A stretch of 64,000 nucleotides of DNA, from assembly GCA_947501265.1 (NCBI GenBank), contig CANMVY010000001.1, positions 248,001-312,000 of the forward strand. The letters are read 5' to 3'. Below the pieces are notes generated by a model. That model was not told where the DNA came from and ran no database searches. It worked only from the letters and a program-made list of their open reading frames with translations. Positions 51,801-58,771 of the stretch are shown one piece after another (positions within the stretch are counted from its first letter, which is position 1; every line of letters begins with the position of its first letter). This DNA is from Bacteroidota bacterium. GTDB lineage: Bacteria; Bacteroidota; Bacteroidia; UBA7662; CANHCV01. The translations under genes were made by a program, and so were the position numbers.

Positions 51801-51922
51801 CCGAAGTGAACAAATTGGCTTCGCTTAATATTCGAACCCTTATTCAAGAAGAATTGTACCAATTTAAAACCGAAGACGGTGGCGAAAAAATGGGAAAATT
51901 ACCGAAAGAAGGTTTGGATTAA
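48887..51922 (+). CDS. Exported GH3 N-acetylhexosaminidase fused to a serine beta-lactamase-like domain
   Basis: This 1011-residue protein has a signal peptide (RFLLLFSFFLLSIFSSAQ). A GH3 catalytic domain follows at about residues 40-375, with the NagZ-type KHFPGHGDTNTDSHEDLP near 210 and the nucleophile region FTDALNMRGI near 298. A GH3 C-terminal-like domain extends to about 590. A class C/PBP-like serine hydrolase domain then runs to the end: SxxK as SVTK near 650, YSD in place of YxN near 764, and HTG near 942. The fusion probably acts on peptidoglycan fragments, with the second domain hydrolysing an amide or ester. The 66-base tandem duplication at 51508-51639 adds 22 residues. Start 48887 replaces the track GTG 48869. 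Confidence 0.93.
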   Translation: MRFLLLFSFFLLSIFSSAQIWKRKSPDVIGVMNGPNAWADSVFRTLTVEQRLGQLFMVAAYSNSKETTEARIDSLIKIYNIGGLIFMQGTPEKQGTQTNYYQSIAPTPLMIAMDAEWGLGMRLTGIKDLPRSMTLGATGDERWAYELGKTMGRQCKLMGVHINFAPVMDINNNPDNPVINFRSFGEDKENVTRKALAVARGLQEERVMACSKHFPGHGDTNTDSHEDLPTISASLSRIDSLELFPFREAVKKGIGATMVAHLNVPALGDSARIPTTLSAKAIQELLQDDLKFRGLTFTDALNMRGISKYYDPGELEVRALEAGNDVLLFAQDVPLAIEEIKKALLSGRLDEKEIDRKVKKILRSKYWMGLSSFTPIDTTRLTGRLQPEENWELSRTIYEEAITLVKNDSLFLPLVPSETEEVTCIVVGNNKNQEIISENIRLSGRSTLIHVDWKADSSTLLHLFDSVATPKKLQFFLQIPTVYPKKKFGMPDSFLGWMDSVAQRIPSGVMILGNAYACRYFDSVYRSVSVVYENTPMAQLTAVQAVFGAIPFKGALPVTAGNYSHCSGICMAPLTLPAVGKPIAWTREYQWLSQKIDSIAQIGLSQNAYPGCQVIVIHRDRIVHRKNYGYLDYSKSQPVQSQTIYDLASVTKVASTTNLLMMAREDGKFKPTDTLGKLEPNWQFTNKASISMAEWMTHQAGLPAFIPFYQKWDLRNPDRPLVSDTPHPDFRLEIAKNLWGNNDLPALVFDSVLKAPLQGRGMYKYSDLGFGFGQYLLELWYRKPINMQFEEKIAAPLGLNTATFLPLKKFPLNQIAPTEDDKTFRKQVVRGYVHDQTAAMKGGVAGHAGLFSNATDLSKIGYLWMRDGVYGDETLLSDWVISTFTQPYNNSNRKESLLSDRVISTFTQPYFMSNRRGLCFDKPAVGQGGSPCSKSTPATAFGHTGFTGTCIWVDPENEWVFVFLSNRVHPFAEVNKLASLNIRTLIQEELYQFKTEDGGEKMGKLPKEGLD
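51508..51639 (+). repeat. Imperfect 66-base tandem duplication inside the GH3/beta-lactamase gene
   Basis: The unit starting CCTCCTTTCCGAT occurs twice in frame, at 51508-51573 and 51574-51639. The first 43 bases differ at one position (GATTGGG versus GATCGGG); the last third has diverged except for AGCAATCGCA. The protein shows LLSDWVISTFTQPYNNSNR and then LLSDRVISTFTQPYFMSNR. Confidence 0.93.
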
Positions 51923-52287
51923 GATTCATCCAACTCGTCCAAATCAACCTTGAGTCGGTGGAGGAATCGGTGAAAGATGGGAGCGAAAAAAACAGCAAAG
52001 ATGGATAAAAAAGCCACGCCGCTGTACAGGGCGTAGAAGCTGGAAAACAGTTTTGCGGCGTCATTCGGCATTTTATCAACCGGTCCCATGCCGGTTAAAA
52101 TCATGCTTGCGTTCAACAGGGAATCTACCCAATTCAATTTTCCCAATTCATGGTAGCCGACCATTCCCAAACCCACAGAAAACGAAATCAATCCAAAAGA
52201 GAACAGCAAACTCCGTCTGATTTTCTTTTGAAAATCGTGAACGGGATGCAAACCTTTTTTCTTGGTCGACGGTAGAAATCGAATCAT
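51919..52287 (-). CDS. Small membrane protein, pore-helix-like segment
   Basis: This 122-residue protein has two or three membrane helices: SLLFSFGLISFSVGLGMVGYH near 27-47 and LFSSFYALYSGVAFLSIFAVFFAPIF near 84-109. Between them lies a re-entrant-looking stretch LLNASMILTGMGPVD. The TGMGP segment placed before a long helix recalls the pore region of two-helix potassium channels, but the canonical TVGYG filter is absent, so an ion-channel role is only a suggestion. It is coupled to the cysteine desulfurase gene by an ATGA overlap, and its stop shares a TTAA with the convergent GH3 gene. Confidence 0.75.
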   Translation of the reverse strand: MIRFLPSTKKKGLHPVHDFQKKIRRSLLFSFGLISFSVGLGMVGYHELGKLNWVDSLLNASMILTGMGPVDKMPNDAAKLFSSFYALYSGVAFLSIFAVFFAPIFHRFLHRLKVDLDELDES

Positions 52288-53414
52288 TCAAATATTTTCT
52301 TGAGCACCTCGATGGTGTAATCTACCTCTTCCAAGGTATTGTGTTTACCAAACGAGAATCGAACGGCTGGAGCATCCATGTCCCGGTCCATTTCGGCCAA
52401 AACGTGACTCCCTTTTGTGGCTCCACTGCTGCAGGCCGAACCTCCGGAACAACTGATTCCGTTTAAATCCAATTGAAACAACAACATGTCGGGACGATCT
52501 ACTTTTGGGAAGTTTACGTTGAGAACGGTGTACAAGCTTTTCTCCAAATCACCACTCGTGCCGTTGAAAGAAATCCCCGGAATTTCTTGGGTTAATCGTT
52601 GAATGAAATGCTGTTTTACGGCTTCAATTTTCTTGCGTTTCTCAGGCATGATCGAATAGGCCAATTCCAACGCTTTGGCCAAACCAACCATACCGTAAAC
52701 GTTTTCGGTTCCACCTCGCATGCTGCGTTCTTGTCCACCACCGGTGATGAACGGGTGCAATTTTAGTCTCTTATTGATGTACAAGAATCCCGTTCCTTTG
52801 GGTCCGTTAAATTTATGCGCAGCTGCCGTGATAAAATCAACCGGAAGCACCGACAAATCGTGCTCGAAATGTCCTATGGTTTGAACCGTATCGGAATGAA
52901 AAATCCCATCGTACTTGCGAACCAAATTCCCGATGGCCACCAAATCAATCATGGTTCCCACTTCATTGTTGGCATGCATCAAACTCACAAACGAGCGAGC
53001 GTTGTTTTGCAGTAACTCTTCTAAATCCTTCAAATCCACTTCTCCCTGCCCATTCATTTTCACGAAGGAAAGTTTGATTTTACCCTTTTCAGCCAATTCT
53101 TCCAAGGTATGAAGAACGGCATGGTGTTCAATTTTAGTGGTGATGCAATGGGTAATGCCAAGGTCTTCCACCGAATTTCGAATGGCCATGTTATCGGCCT
53201 CGGTGCCGCCCGAAGTGAAAACTATTTCTCCTGTGGTACACCGCAGCAATTGGGCTACTTTCTTGCGCGCCAACTCAATCTGCACCTTCACTTTTCGTCC
53301 ATGCTCGTGGGTGCTGGAAGGATTTCCAAAATGATCGCGAAGCATGGGCGCCATTACCTCAAAAACCTGGGGATCGAGGGGCGTAGTAGCGGCATTATCG
53401 AAATAAATACGCAT
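52284..53414 (-). CDS. Cysteine desulfurase (IscS/NifS family)
   Basis: This 376-residue PLP enzyme removes sulfur from cysteine for iron-sulfur clusters and thiolated RNA. It starts MRIYFDNAATTPLDP, has the PLP lysine in ITAAAHKFNGPKG near residue 200, and the catalytic cysteine in CSGGSACSSGATKGSHVL near 325. The long loop before SSG follows the IscS/NifS type. Its start overlaps the glmM stop by one base (TAATG), and it overlaps the downstream small membrane gene by four bases. No IscU gene is next to it. Confidence 0.95.
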   Translation of the reverse strand: MRIYFDNAATTPLDPQVFEVMAPMLRDHFGNPSSTHEHGRKVKVQIELARKKVAQLLRCTTGEIVFTSGGTEADNMAIRNSVEDLGITHCITTKIEHHAVLHTLEELAEKGKIKLSFVKMNGQGEVDLKDLEELLQNNARSFVSLMHANNEVGTMIDLVAIGNLVRKYDGIFHSDTVQTIGHFEHDLSVLPVDFITAAAHKFNGPKGTGFLYINKRLKLHPFITGGGQERSMRGGTENVYGMVGLAKALELAYSIMPEKRKKIEAVKQHFIQRLTQEIPGISFNGTSGDLEKSLYTVLNVNFPKVDRPDMLLFQLDLNGISCSGGSACSSGATKGSHVLAEMDRDMDAPAVRFSFGKHNTLEEVDYTIEVLKKIFE

Positions 53415-54790
53415 TAGATGAAGGATTTAATTTGATGAATGATTTCTTGGGCCAATTGATCGGCACGTTCAGGGGTTTCGCTTTCGGAATAAATGCGAAT
53501 GATGGGTTCGGTGTTCGATTTGCGCAAGTGAACCCATTCGGTTGGAAAATCAATTTTCACCCCATCGATGGTGGAAATGTTTTGGTGGGAATGGTGCGCA
53601 GCCATTTTCGCTAAAATTCCATCCACATCGATTCCGGGAGTAAGTTCTATTTTATTCTTCGACATGAATTTGGCCGGATATGAAGCCCGAAGTGCTTTGC
53701 ACGACATTCCGGTTTCGGCCAAATGCGACAAAAACAGGGCGATACCCACCAGGGCGTCGCGGCCGTAGTGCAACTCGGGGTAAATGATTCCTCCGTTGCC
53801 TTCTCCACCGATGATGGCACCGATCTCTTTCATTTTTTCAACCACGTTAACTTCTCCAACTGCTGCGGCCTCGTAACGTTGGCCATGGGCTTGGGTTACA
53901 TCGCGCAAGGCACGGGTGCTGCTGAGGTTGCTCACGGTTGCACCGGGAGTGTGCTTCAGAACGTAATCGGCAACGGCAACGAGGGTGTACTCTTCACCAA
54001 ACATGCTGCCGTCTTCGTTCAAGATGGCCAAACGATCAACATCTGGATCAACCACAAATCCAACATCGGCTTTTTCGCGAGCAATCAAATCCGATAAATC
54101 GGTTAGGTGCTCGGGAAGTGGCTCGGGATTGTGCGGGAAATGTCCGTTCGGTTCGGTATACAGTTCCAATACGTTTTCAACGCCCAAGGCTTTCAATAGG
54201 CGAGGAAGTGCAATGCCGCCGGTGCTGTTCACCGCATCGATGGCTACTTTGAAATTTTTTGACCGAATAGCGGAAACATTCACCAAGGGCAAAGCCAAAA
54301 TTTGTTGAATGTGCTCATCGATGTAATCCAATTCACGGTAAGATCCCAAAAGATCTACCTCGGCAAAAGTGAAATTTCCGCTTTCTCCAAGTGCCAATAC
54401 CGCTTGACCTTCTGAGGCGGAAATGAATTCGCCTTTTTCGTTCAAAAGCTTCAGGGCATTCCATTGTTTGGGATTGTGGCTGGCCGTTAGAATGATTCCG
54501 CCATGGGCTTTCAAAGCCGGAACGGCCATTTCAACCGTTGGCGTGGTGCTCAATCCCAAATCGATGACGTGAATGCCTTGCATCCGCAAGGTATTCACCA
54601 CCAAAGCCGAAACCATGGGCCCGGAAATGCGGGCATCCCGCCCGATGACCAAAGTTGGATGCTCTTTCCCGCGGGTTAAAATGGAAGCGAAAGCCGCCGA
54701 AAACTTTACAATATCAATGGGGGTAAGGCCTTCTCCTGGAAATCCTCCCATCGTTCCTCGAATTCCAGAAATGGATTTTATAAGTGTCAA
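53414..54790 (-). CDS. glmM: Phosphoglucosamine mutase
   Basis: GlmM converts glucosamine-6-phosphate to glucosamine-1-phosphate for UDP-GlcNAc and peptidoglycan. The 458-residue protein has the phosphoserine loop LTASHNPKQWNALKLL near residue 100, the metal loop FVVDPDVDRLAIL near 240, the sugar loop GGEGNGGIIYPE near 325, and the phosphate-binding RKSNTEPIIRIYSE near 428. The only start giving the expected MTLIKSISGIRGTMGG is TTG at 54788-54790; the purine-rich GAAAGGAAAG lies just upstream. It could also act as a phosphomannomutase, since the family overlaps. It heads a run with the cysteine desulfurase. Confidence 0.93.
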   Translation of the reverse strand: MTLIKSISGIRGTMGGFPGEGLTPIDIVKFSAAFASILTRGKEHPTLVIGRDARISGPMVSALVVNTLRMQGIHVIDLGLSTTPTVEMAVPALKAHGGIILTASHNPKQWNALKLLNEKGEFISASEGQAVLALGESGNFTFAEVDLLGSYRELDYIDEHIQQILALPLVNVSAIRSKNFKVAIDAVNSTGGIALPRLLKALGVENVLELYTEPNGHFPHNPEPLPEHLTDLSDLIAREKADVGFVVDPDVDRLAILNEDGSMFGEEYTLVAVADYVLKHTPGATVSNLSSTRALRDVTQAHGQRYEAAAVGEVNVVEKMKEIGAIIGGEGNGGIIYPELHYGRDALVGIALFLSHLAETGMSCKALRASYPAKFMSKNKIELTPGIDVDGILAKMAAHHSHQNISTIDGVKIDFPTEWVHLRKSNTEPIIRIYSESETPERADQLAQEIIHQIKSFI

Positions 54791-54913
54791 AATTGCTTTC
54801 CTTTCTTATTGAAACAAACTAAAATGGTCTTCAAAGGTCGGTTTTTTCAGGGAGAAAAGCAATGAAAAAATGACAATTGGAGTAACAAAACAAATAGGTT
54901 GGTGGAATTTTGC

Positions 54914-54921
54914 TATTTTTG
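54914..54921 (+). promoter_or_regulatory. Promoter box TATTTTTG, four bases before pheS
   Basis: TATTTTTG followed by AGGC and then the pheS ATG. A full consensus match with a four-base spacer implies a leaderless or nearly leaderless mRNA. Confidence 0.68.
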
Positions 54922-54925
54922 AGGC

Positions 54926-55948
54926 ATGATTCAAAAAATCAATGCTTTGTTGGCCGAAGTGGCCCAAGCGAAAGCCAAGAATGCGGAAGAAGTAGAACAA
55001 TTCCGTTTGAAGTTTTTAGGGAAAAAAGGAGCGATGAACGACTTGTTCGAGGCGTTTAAATCGGTTCCAGGCCCAGAAAAAAAGGATGTTGGACAAGCGT
55101 TGAACCAATTGAAGGTGGCTGCTGCTGCTAAATTGGAAGAATTTCAACAAGCCTTGGAAGAAACCGCGAACGATCAAGTTGCTTACGATCCATTTCTTCC
55201 ACCTGCGCCTTACCCCATTGGCTCTTTGCATCCCATTACCATCATCAAAAATCAGATTACTGATATTTTCGAGCGGATGGGATTCAACATTTCGGAAGGG
55301 CCTGAAGTGGTCGATGATTTCCACAATTTCGAAGCCCTTAATTTCGCAGCAGATCATCCAGCTCGCGACATGCAAGACACGTTTTTTGTCCAAACCAACC
55401 CCGATATTTTACTCCGCACCCATACTTCATCGGTTCAAGTAAAAGTGATGCGGGAAGGAAATTTGCCCATTCGTACCATTTCACCAGGAAGAGTGTACCG
55501 AAACGAAGCCATTTCTGCCCGTTCGCATTGTTTCTTCCACCAAATTGAAGGACTTTATATCGATGAAAAAGCGTCTTTTGCCGATTTAAAGCAAACCCTT
55601 TTCAAATTCGTTCAAGAGTTTTTTGGGGAAGGCGTGAAAATTCGTTTTCGTCCAAGCTTCTTCCCCTTCACCGAACCCTCAGCCGAAATGGACATCTACT
55701 GGGGTTTGGAAACCGAAGTGGATCATCGCATCACCAAAGGAACCGGATGGTTGGAAATTTTGGGTTGCGGCATGGTCGATCCTCAAGTTTTAGAGAACTG
55801 CGGAATTGATTCCAAACAGTACTGCGGATTTGCTTTCGGTTTAGGAATCGAGCGCATTGCCATGTTGAAGTACCAAATTGGCGATTTGCGCATGTTCAGC
55901 GAAAACGATTTGCGCTTTTTGAAACAATTTGTTGGAGAAACCGCCTAA
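54926..55948 (+). CDS. pheS: Phenylalanyl-tRNA synthetase, alpha subunit
   Basis: PheS is the catalytic alpha chain of the alpha2-beta2 enzyme. The 340-residue protein has an N-terminal coiled coil (residues 1-80) that contacts tRNA, then the class II core: GFNISEGPEVVDDFHNFEALN, DTFFVQTNPDILLRTHTSSVQ (motif 2 region), RNEAISARSHCFFHQIEG, and the motif 3 segment GFAFGLGIERIAMLKY. It is monocistronic for synthetase purposes, since pheT is not adjacent. The next gene starts six bases later. Confidence 0.96.
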   Translation: MIQKINALLAEVAQAKAKNAEEVEQFRLKFLGKKGAMNDLFEAFKSVPGPEKKDVGQALNQLKVAAAAKLEEFQQALEETANDQVAYDPFLPPAPYPIGSLHPITIIKNQITDIFERMGFNISEGPEVVDDFHNFEALNFAADHPARDMQDTFFVQTNPDILLRTHTSSVQVKVMREGNLPIRTISPGRVYRNEAISARSHCFFHQIEGLYIDEKASFADLKQTLFKFVQEFFGEGVKIRFRPSFFPFTEPSAEMDIYWGLETEVDHRITKGTGWLEILGCGMVDPQVLENCGIDSKQYCGFAFGLGIERIAMLKYQIGDLRMFSENDLRFLKQFVGETA

Positions 55949-55954
55949 TCGATC

Positions 55955-56809
55955 ATGGCACACTCCATCGAAAAAATTGCAGTTATTGGTGCCGGCACCA
56001 TGGGCAGCGGAATTGCTCAGGTAGCCGCTGTTGCCGGATTTCAAGTTCAACTTTTTGACCTCAATCCAGAGGTTTTGAAAAAAGGAATGACTGGAATTCA
56101 GAAAAACCTTTTGAAAGCCGTAGAATTGGGGAAGTTATCGGCAGAAAATGCTGAGGCCACCCTGGCTCGCATTGCTCCAGCCGACGACCTTCGACAATTG
56201 GTTTGCGACGTGGTGATCGAGGCCATCATTGAAAAAACGGAAGCCAAGCAAAACGTTTTTCAATCCCTCGCTCAAATCAATCCCCCCACCACCATTTTTG
56301 CTTCCAACACTTCTTCCATTCCCATTACCCGAATTGCCCGTGGCATTCCTCACCCCGAACGCGTGGTTGGTATGCACTTTTTCAATCCAGCACATTTGAT
56401 GAAGTTGGTGGAGGTTATTTCCGGTGAGGCAACCTCGGCTGAAGTAGCACAAACCGTTGCCGAACTGAGCACCCAAATGGGAAAAACTCCGGTTATGGCG
56501 GCCGACGCTCCTGGATTTATTGTGAATCGCGTAGCCCGCCACTTCTACCTTGAAAGTTTAAAATGCTTGGAAGAACGCGTGGCCGATTTTGCCACCATCG
56601 ATGCATTGATGGAGAATTCCGGATTTAAAATGGGTCCTTTCAAGTTGCAGGATTTAATTGGAATGGACATTAATTTCTCGGTAACTTCGAGCATGTTCGA
56701 TAGTTTTCATGGGGAATCGCGTTTTCGCCCAAGTCGTTTGCAAGAAATGAAAGTGGAAGGTGGATTTTTAGGAAAGAAAACCGGAAAAGGCTGGTATTCT
56801 TACGAATAA
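55955..56809 (+). CDS. 3-hydroxyacyl/3-hydroxybutyryl-CoA dehydrogenase
   Basis: This 284-residue enzyme oxidises 3-hydroxyacyl-CoA with NAD. The Rossmann motif IGAGTMGSGIAQVAA is near residue 11, and DVVIEAIIEKTEAKQ and FASNTSSIPITRIAR follow. The catalytic histidine is in VVGMHFFNPAHLMKLVEV near residue 145, and DAPGFIVNRV lies before the C-terminal helical domain, which ends GKKTGKGWYSYE. The short-chain (Hbd/PaaH) length is normal. A link to the acyl-CoA dehydrogenase at 38 kb in beta-oxidation or phenylacetate breakdown is inferred. It is four bases from the following permease gene. Confidence 0.94.
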   Translation: MAHSIEKIAVIGAGTMGSGIAQVAAVAGFQVQLFDLNPEVLKKGMTGIQKNLLKAVELGKLSAENAEATLARIAPADDLRQLVCDVVIEAIIEKTEAKQNVFQSLAQINPPTTIFASNTSSIPITRIARGIPHPERVVGMHFFNPAHLMKLVEVISGEATSAEVAQTVAELSTQMGKTPVMAADAPGFIVNRVARHFYLESLKCLEERVADFATIDALMENSGFKMGPFKLQDLIGMDINFSVTSSMFDSFHGESRFRPSRLQEMKVEGGFLGKKTGKGWYSYE

Positions 56810-56813
56810 TTCC

Positions 56814-58013
56814 ATGAATGCCCATTCTTTGTTGCGCAAATCGGTTGGAGCGAAATTCTCCAAAATCGCTGGTTTTTTAGCCGTAACGGGAGTTGGATTG
56901 GGCACCATGGTGATTCTGATTACCATGGCCATTGTTCAGGGCTACCAACAAGAGGTTCCCAAATTACTTCAAACCTTTTCGGGAGAAGCACAAATTTTAC
57001 CGGCTCGCATTAGCCAATCCACCGAAAGTGGCTCGATGGTTCTTCCCAAAGAACAACGGAAAGCCCTTCAAGCCAACGAAAACATCCAATCGTTTTTTCC
57101 GTTTGCACTCAAAGCAGGCATTACCCAAACCGAAACCGAATTTGAGGGCATCGTTCTTCAAGGGGTAGGCGAAGGTTTCCCCGCCGAAAAACTCAAAAAC
57201 GTTTTGTTGAAAGGCCGCACACCTTCGTTTCAAAATGGAAGTAAAGAATGTGCCATTCCCGAACCTCTTGCTAAAAAATTAGGACTGAAAATCGGGGCAA
57301 CACTACCGGTTATTTTTGTTCAACAACCGCCCCGAACCAGGGCTTTTACCGTGGTAGGGATTTTCAAAAATCCGATGGAACACCAAACCGGCCGGCCCGT
57401 TGTTTTGGTTCCCCTCCATCATGTTCAGGCCGTGAATGGCTGGGATTCGGCCACCGTTGGCGGATACCAACTCCATTTCAAACAAGGAACCAACATCCAA
57501 AAAGAAGTCGATCAAATCCATAACAGCCTACCGATGACGCTTGAAGCGTTTTCTTTGGGCGAATTGTTCCCTCAACTTTTTCAATGGCTTGCGCTTTTCG
57601 ACACCAATCAAAGCATCATTTTGGTGATCATGTTGGCGGTTGCGGGGTTAAACATGATGAGTGCCCTGGTGCTCTTGGTACTCGAGAAAAAGAAGGAAGT
57701 TGGATTGATGAGAGCCTTAGGTCTTCCCACCGCTGCCGTGAGCCAGTTGTTTCGGTGGTGGTCGTTGCGGTTGGTGGGACGAGGACTTCTCTTCGGGAAT
57801 CTTTTGGCTGGAAGCATTTTGTTAAGTCAGCATTATTTCCATTGGCTTTCATTGGATGAAAAATTGTATTACCTTTCGTACGCTCCGGTTGCACTGGATG
57901 GGCTTTCTTGGGCCATCACCAACCTGGGAATTGCTTTGTTTTGCTGGCTGAGCATGATGGTCCCATCTCGGGTAGTCGCAAAATTGGACATCATTGAATC
58001 ATTAAAAAATTAA
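56814..58013 (+). CDS. FtsX/LolE-like ABC transporter permease
   Basis: This 399-residue inner-membrane protein has the MacB/LolE architecture: one N-terminal helix (IAGFLAVTGVGLGTMVILITMAIVQGY), a large exported domain (about 55-270), and three C-terminal helices (IILVIMLAVAGLNMMSALVLLVLEKKKEVGLMRALG and two after it). The KKEVGLMRALGL cytoplasmic loop is the coupling segment for an ATPase. No ATPase gene is adjacent, so the partner is elsewhere. In Bacteroidota such proteins are often lipoprotein-release LolE/C candidates, which is an inference. Confidence 0.92.
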   Translation: MNAHSLLRKSVGAKFSKIAGFLAVTGVGLGTMVILITMAIVQGYQQEVPKLLQTFSGEAQILPARISQSTESGSMVLPKEQRKALQANENIQSFFPFALKAGITQTETEFEGIVLQGVGEGFPAEKLKNVLLKGRTPSFQNGSKECAIPEPLAKKLGLKIGATLPVIFVQQPPRTRAFTVVGIFKNPMEHQTGRPVVLVPLHHVQAVNGWDSATVGGYQLHFKQGTNIQKEVDQIHNSLPMTLEAFSLGELFPQLFQWLALFDTNQSIILVIMLAVAGLNMMSALVLLVLEKKKEVGLMRALGLPTAAVSQLFRWWSLRLVGRGLLFGNLLAGSILLSQHYFHWLSLDEKLYYLSYAPVALDGLSWAITNLGIALFCWLSMMVPSRVVAKLDIIESLKN

Positions 58014-58016
58014 TCG

Positions 58017-58724
58017 ATGAAAAACGTTATTTCGGTTCTCGCCTTAGGGGTTTCACTGGTTTTTCTTTCTGCTTGCAATAAAGAGAAACCGCCGAAAGTG
58101 GATACGCGGGAAGTCACAGAAATCACCATGCAATCGGCCAAATGCGGCGGAAACGTTAGCAGCATTGGAAGTTCGGGAATTACCAGCCGTGGGGTGTGTT
58201 GGAATACTTCAGGAACTCCCACCACGGCCGATGCGTTCACCATCGATGGAGCCGACGTGGGCGATTATTCTTCTATGCTTACCCAACTCCAACCCAACAC
58301 CGAATATTTCGTTCGAGCTTATGCCAAAAATGTTTTTGGAATGGCGTATGGCAAAGAGAAATCCTTTAAAACCCTTCCCGGAGTGGTGGATCCAAGAGCT
58401 GCTGTAATTGGTTACTACTATGGTCAAGATACGGTTCAATATATTACACCACCACAATCAACGCCAACCACCAGTCAGATTTCATTTTCAGTCACCACCG
58501 AAGGAACGGTAAAAGACACCATTTATATCGCTTCCATTGGCCCACAAAACAGCGTTTTGATGGCGTACTGGAACGGGACCAAATGGGTTATGCCAAATCA
58601 ATTCCACAGCCAAACCGGATTCGACGGATTTTCCATCATTACTCAAGGCAATTATTTCTATGCTGGAGGATACATCGACAACGGTCCATCGCGTTTGTAT
58701 TACTCGTTTTTCGGGAATAAATAA
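58017..58724 (+). CDS. Predicted lipoprotein with a fibronectin-type-III-like module
   Basis: This 235-residue protein has a lipoprotein signal (MKNVISVLALGVSLVFLSAC) with cysteine 20 as lipidation site. The first half is a fibronectin-III-like module containing SRGVCWNTSGTPTTADAF and LQPNTEYFVRAYAKNVFGMAYGKEKSF, the style seen in Bacteroidota surface lipoproteins. The second half is a beta-rich region without recognised family (DTIYIASIGPQNSVLMAYWNG). It begins three bases after the permease stop, so it probably shares that transcript. Confidence 0.83.
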   Translation: MKNVISVLALGVSLVFLSACNKEKPPKVDTREVTEITMQSAKCGGNVSSIGSSGITSRGVCWNTSGTPTTADAFTIDGADVGDYSSMLTQLQPNTEYFVRAYAKNVFGMAYGKEKSFKTLPGVVDPRAAVIGYYYGQDTVQYITPPQSTPTTSQISFSVTTEGTVKDTIYIASIGPQNSVLMAYWNGTKWVMPNQFHSQTGFDGFSIITQGNYFYAGGYIDNGPSRLYYSFFGNK

Positions 58725-58757
58725 GGTTTTTTAAACTTTCTGAATCAAGCCAAAGGC

Positions 58758-58765
58758 TATCTTTG
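58758..58765 (+). promoter_or_regulatory. Promoter box TATCTTTG for the receptor-like gene
   Basis: TATCTTTG matches TAnnTTTG, six bases before the ATG at 58772, giving a very short leader. Confidence 0.62.
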
Positions 58766-58771
58766 CGTTTC

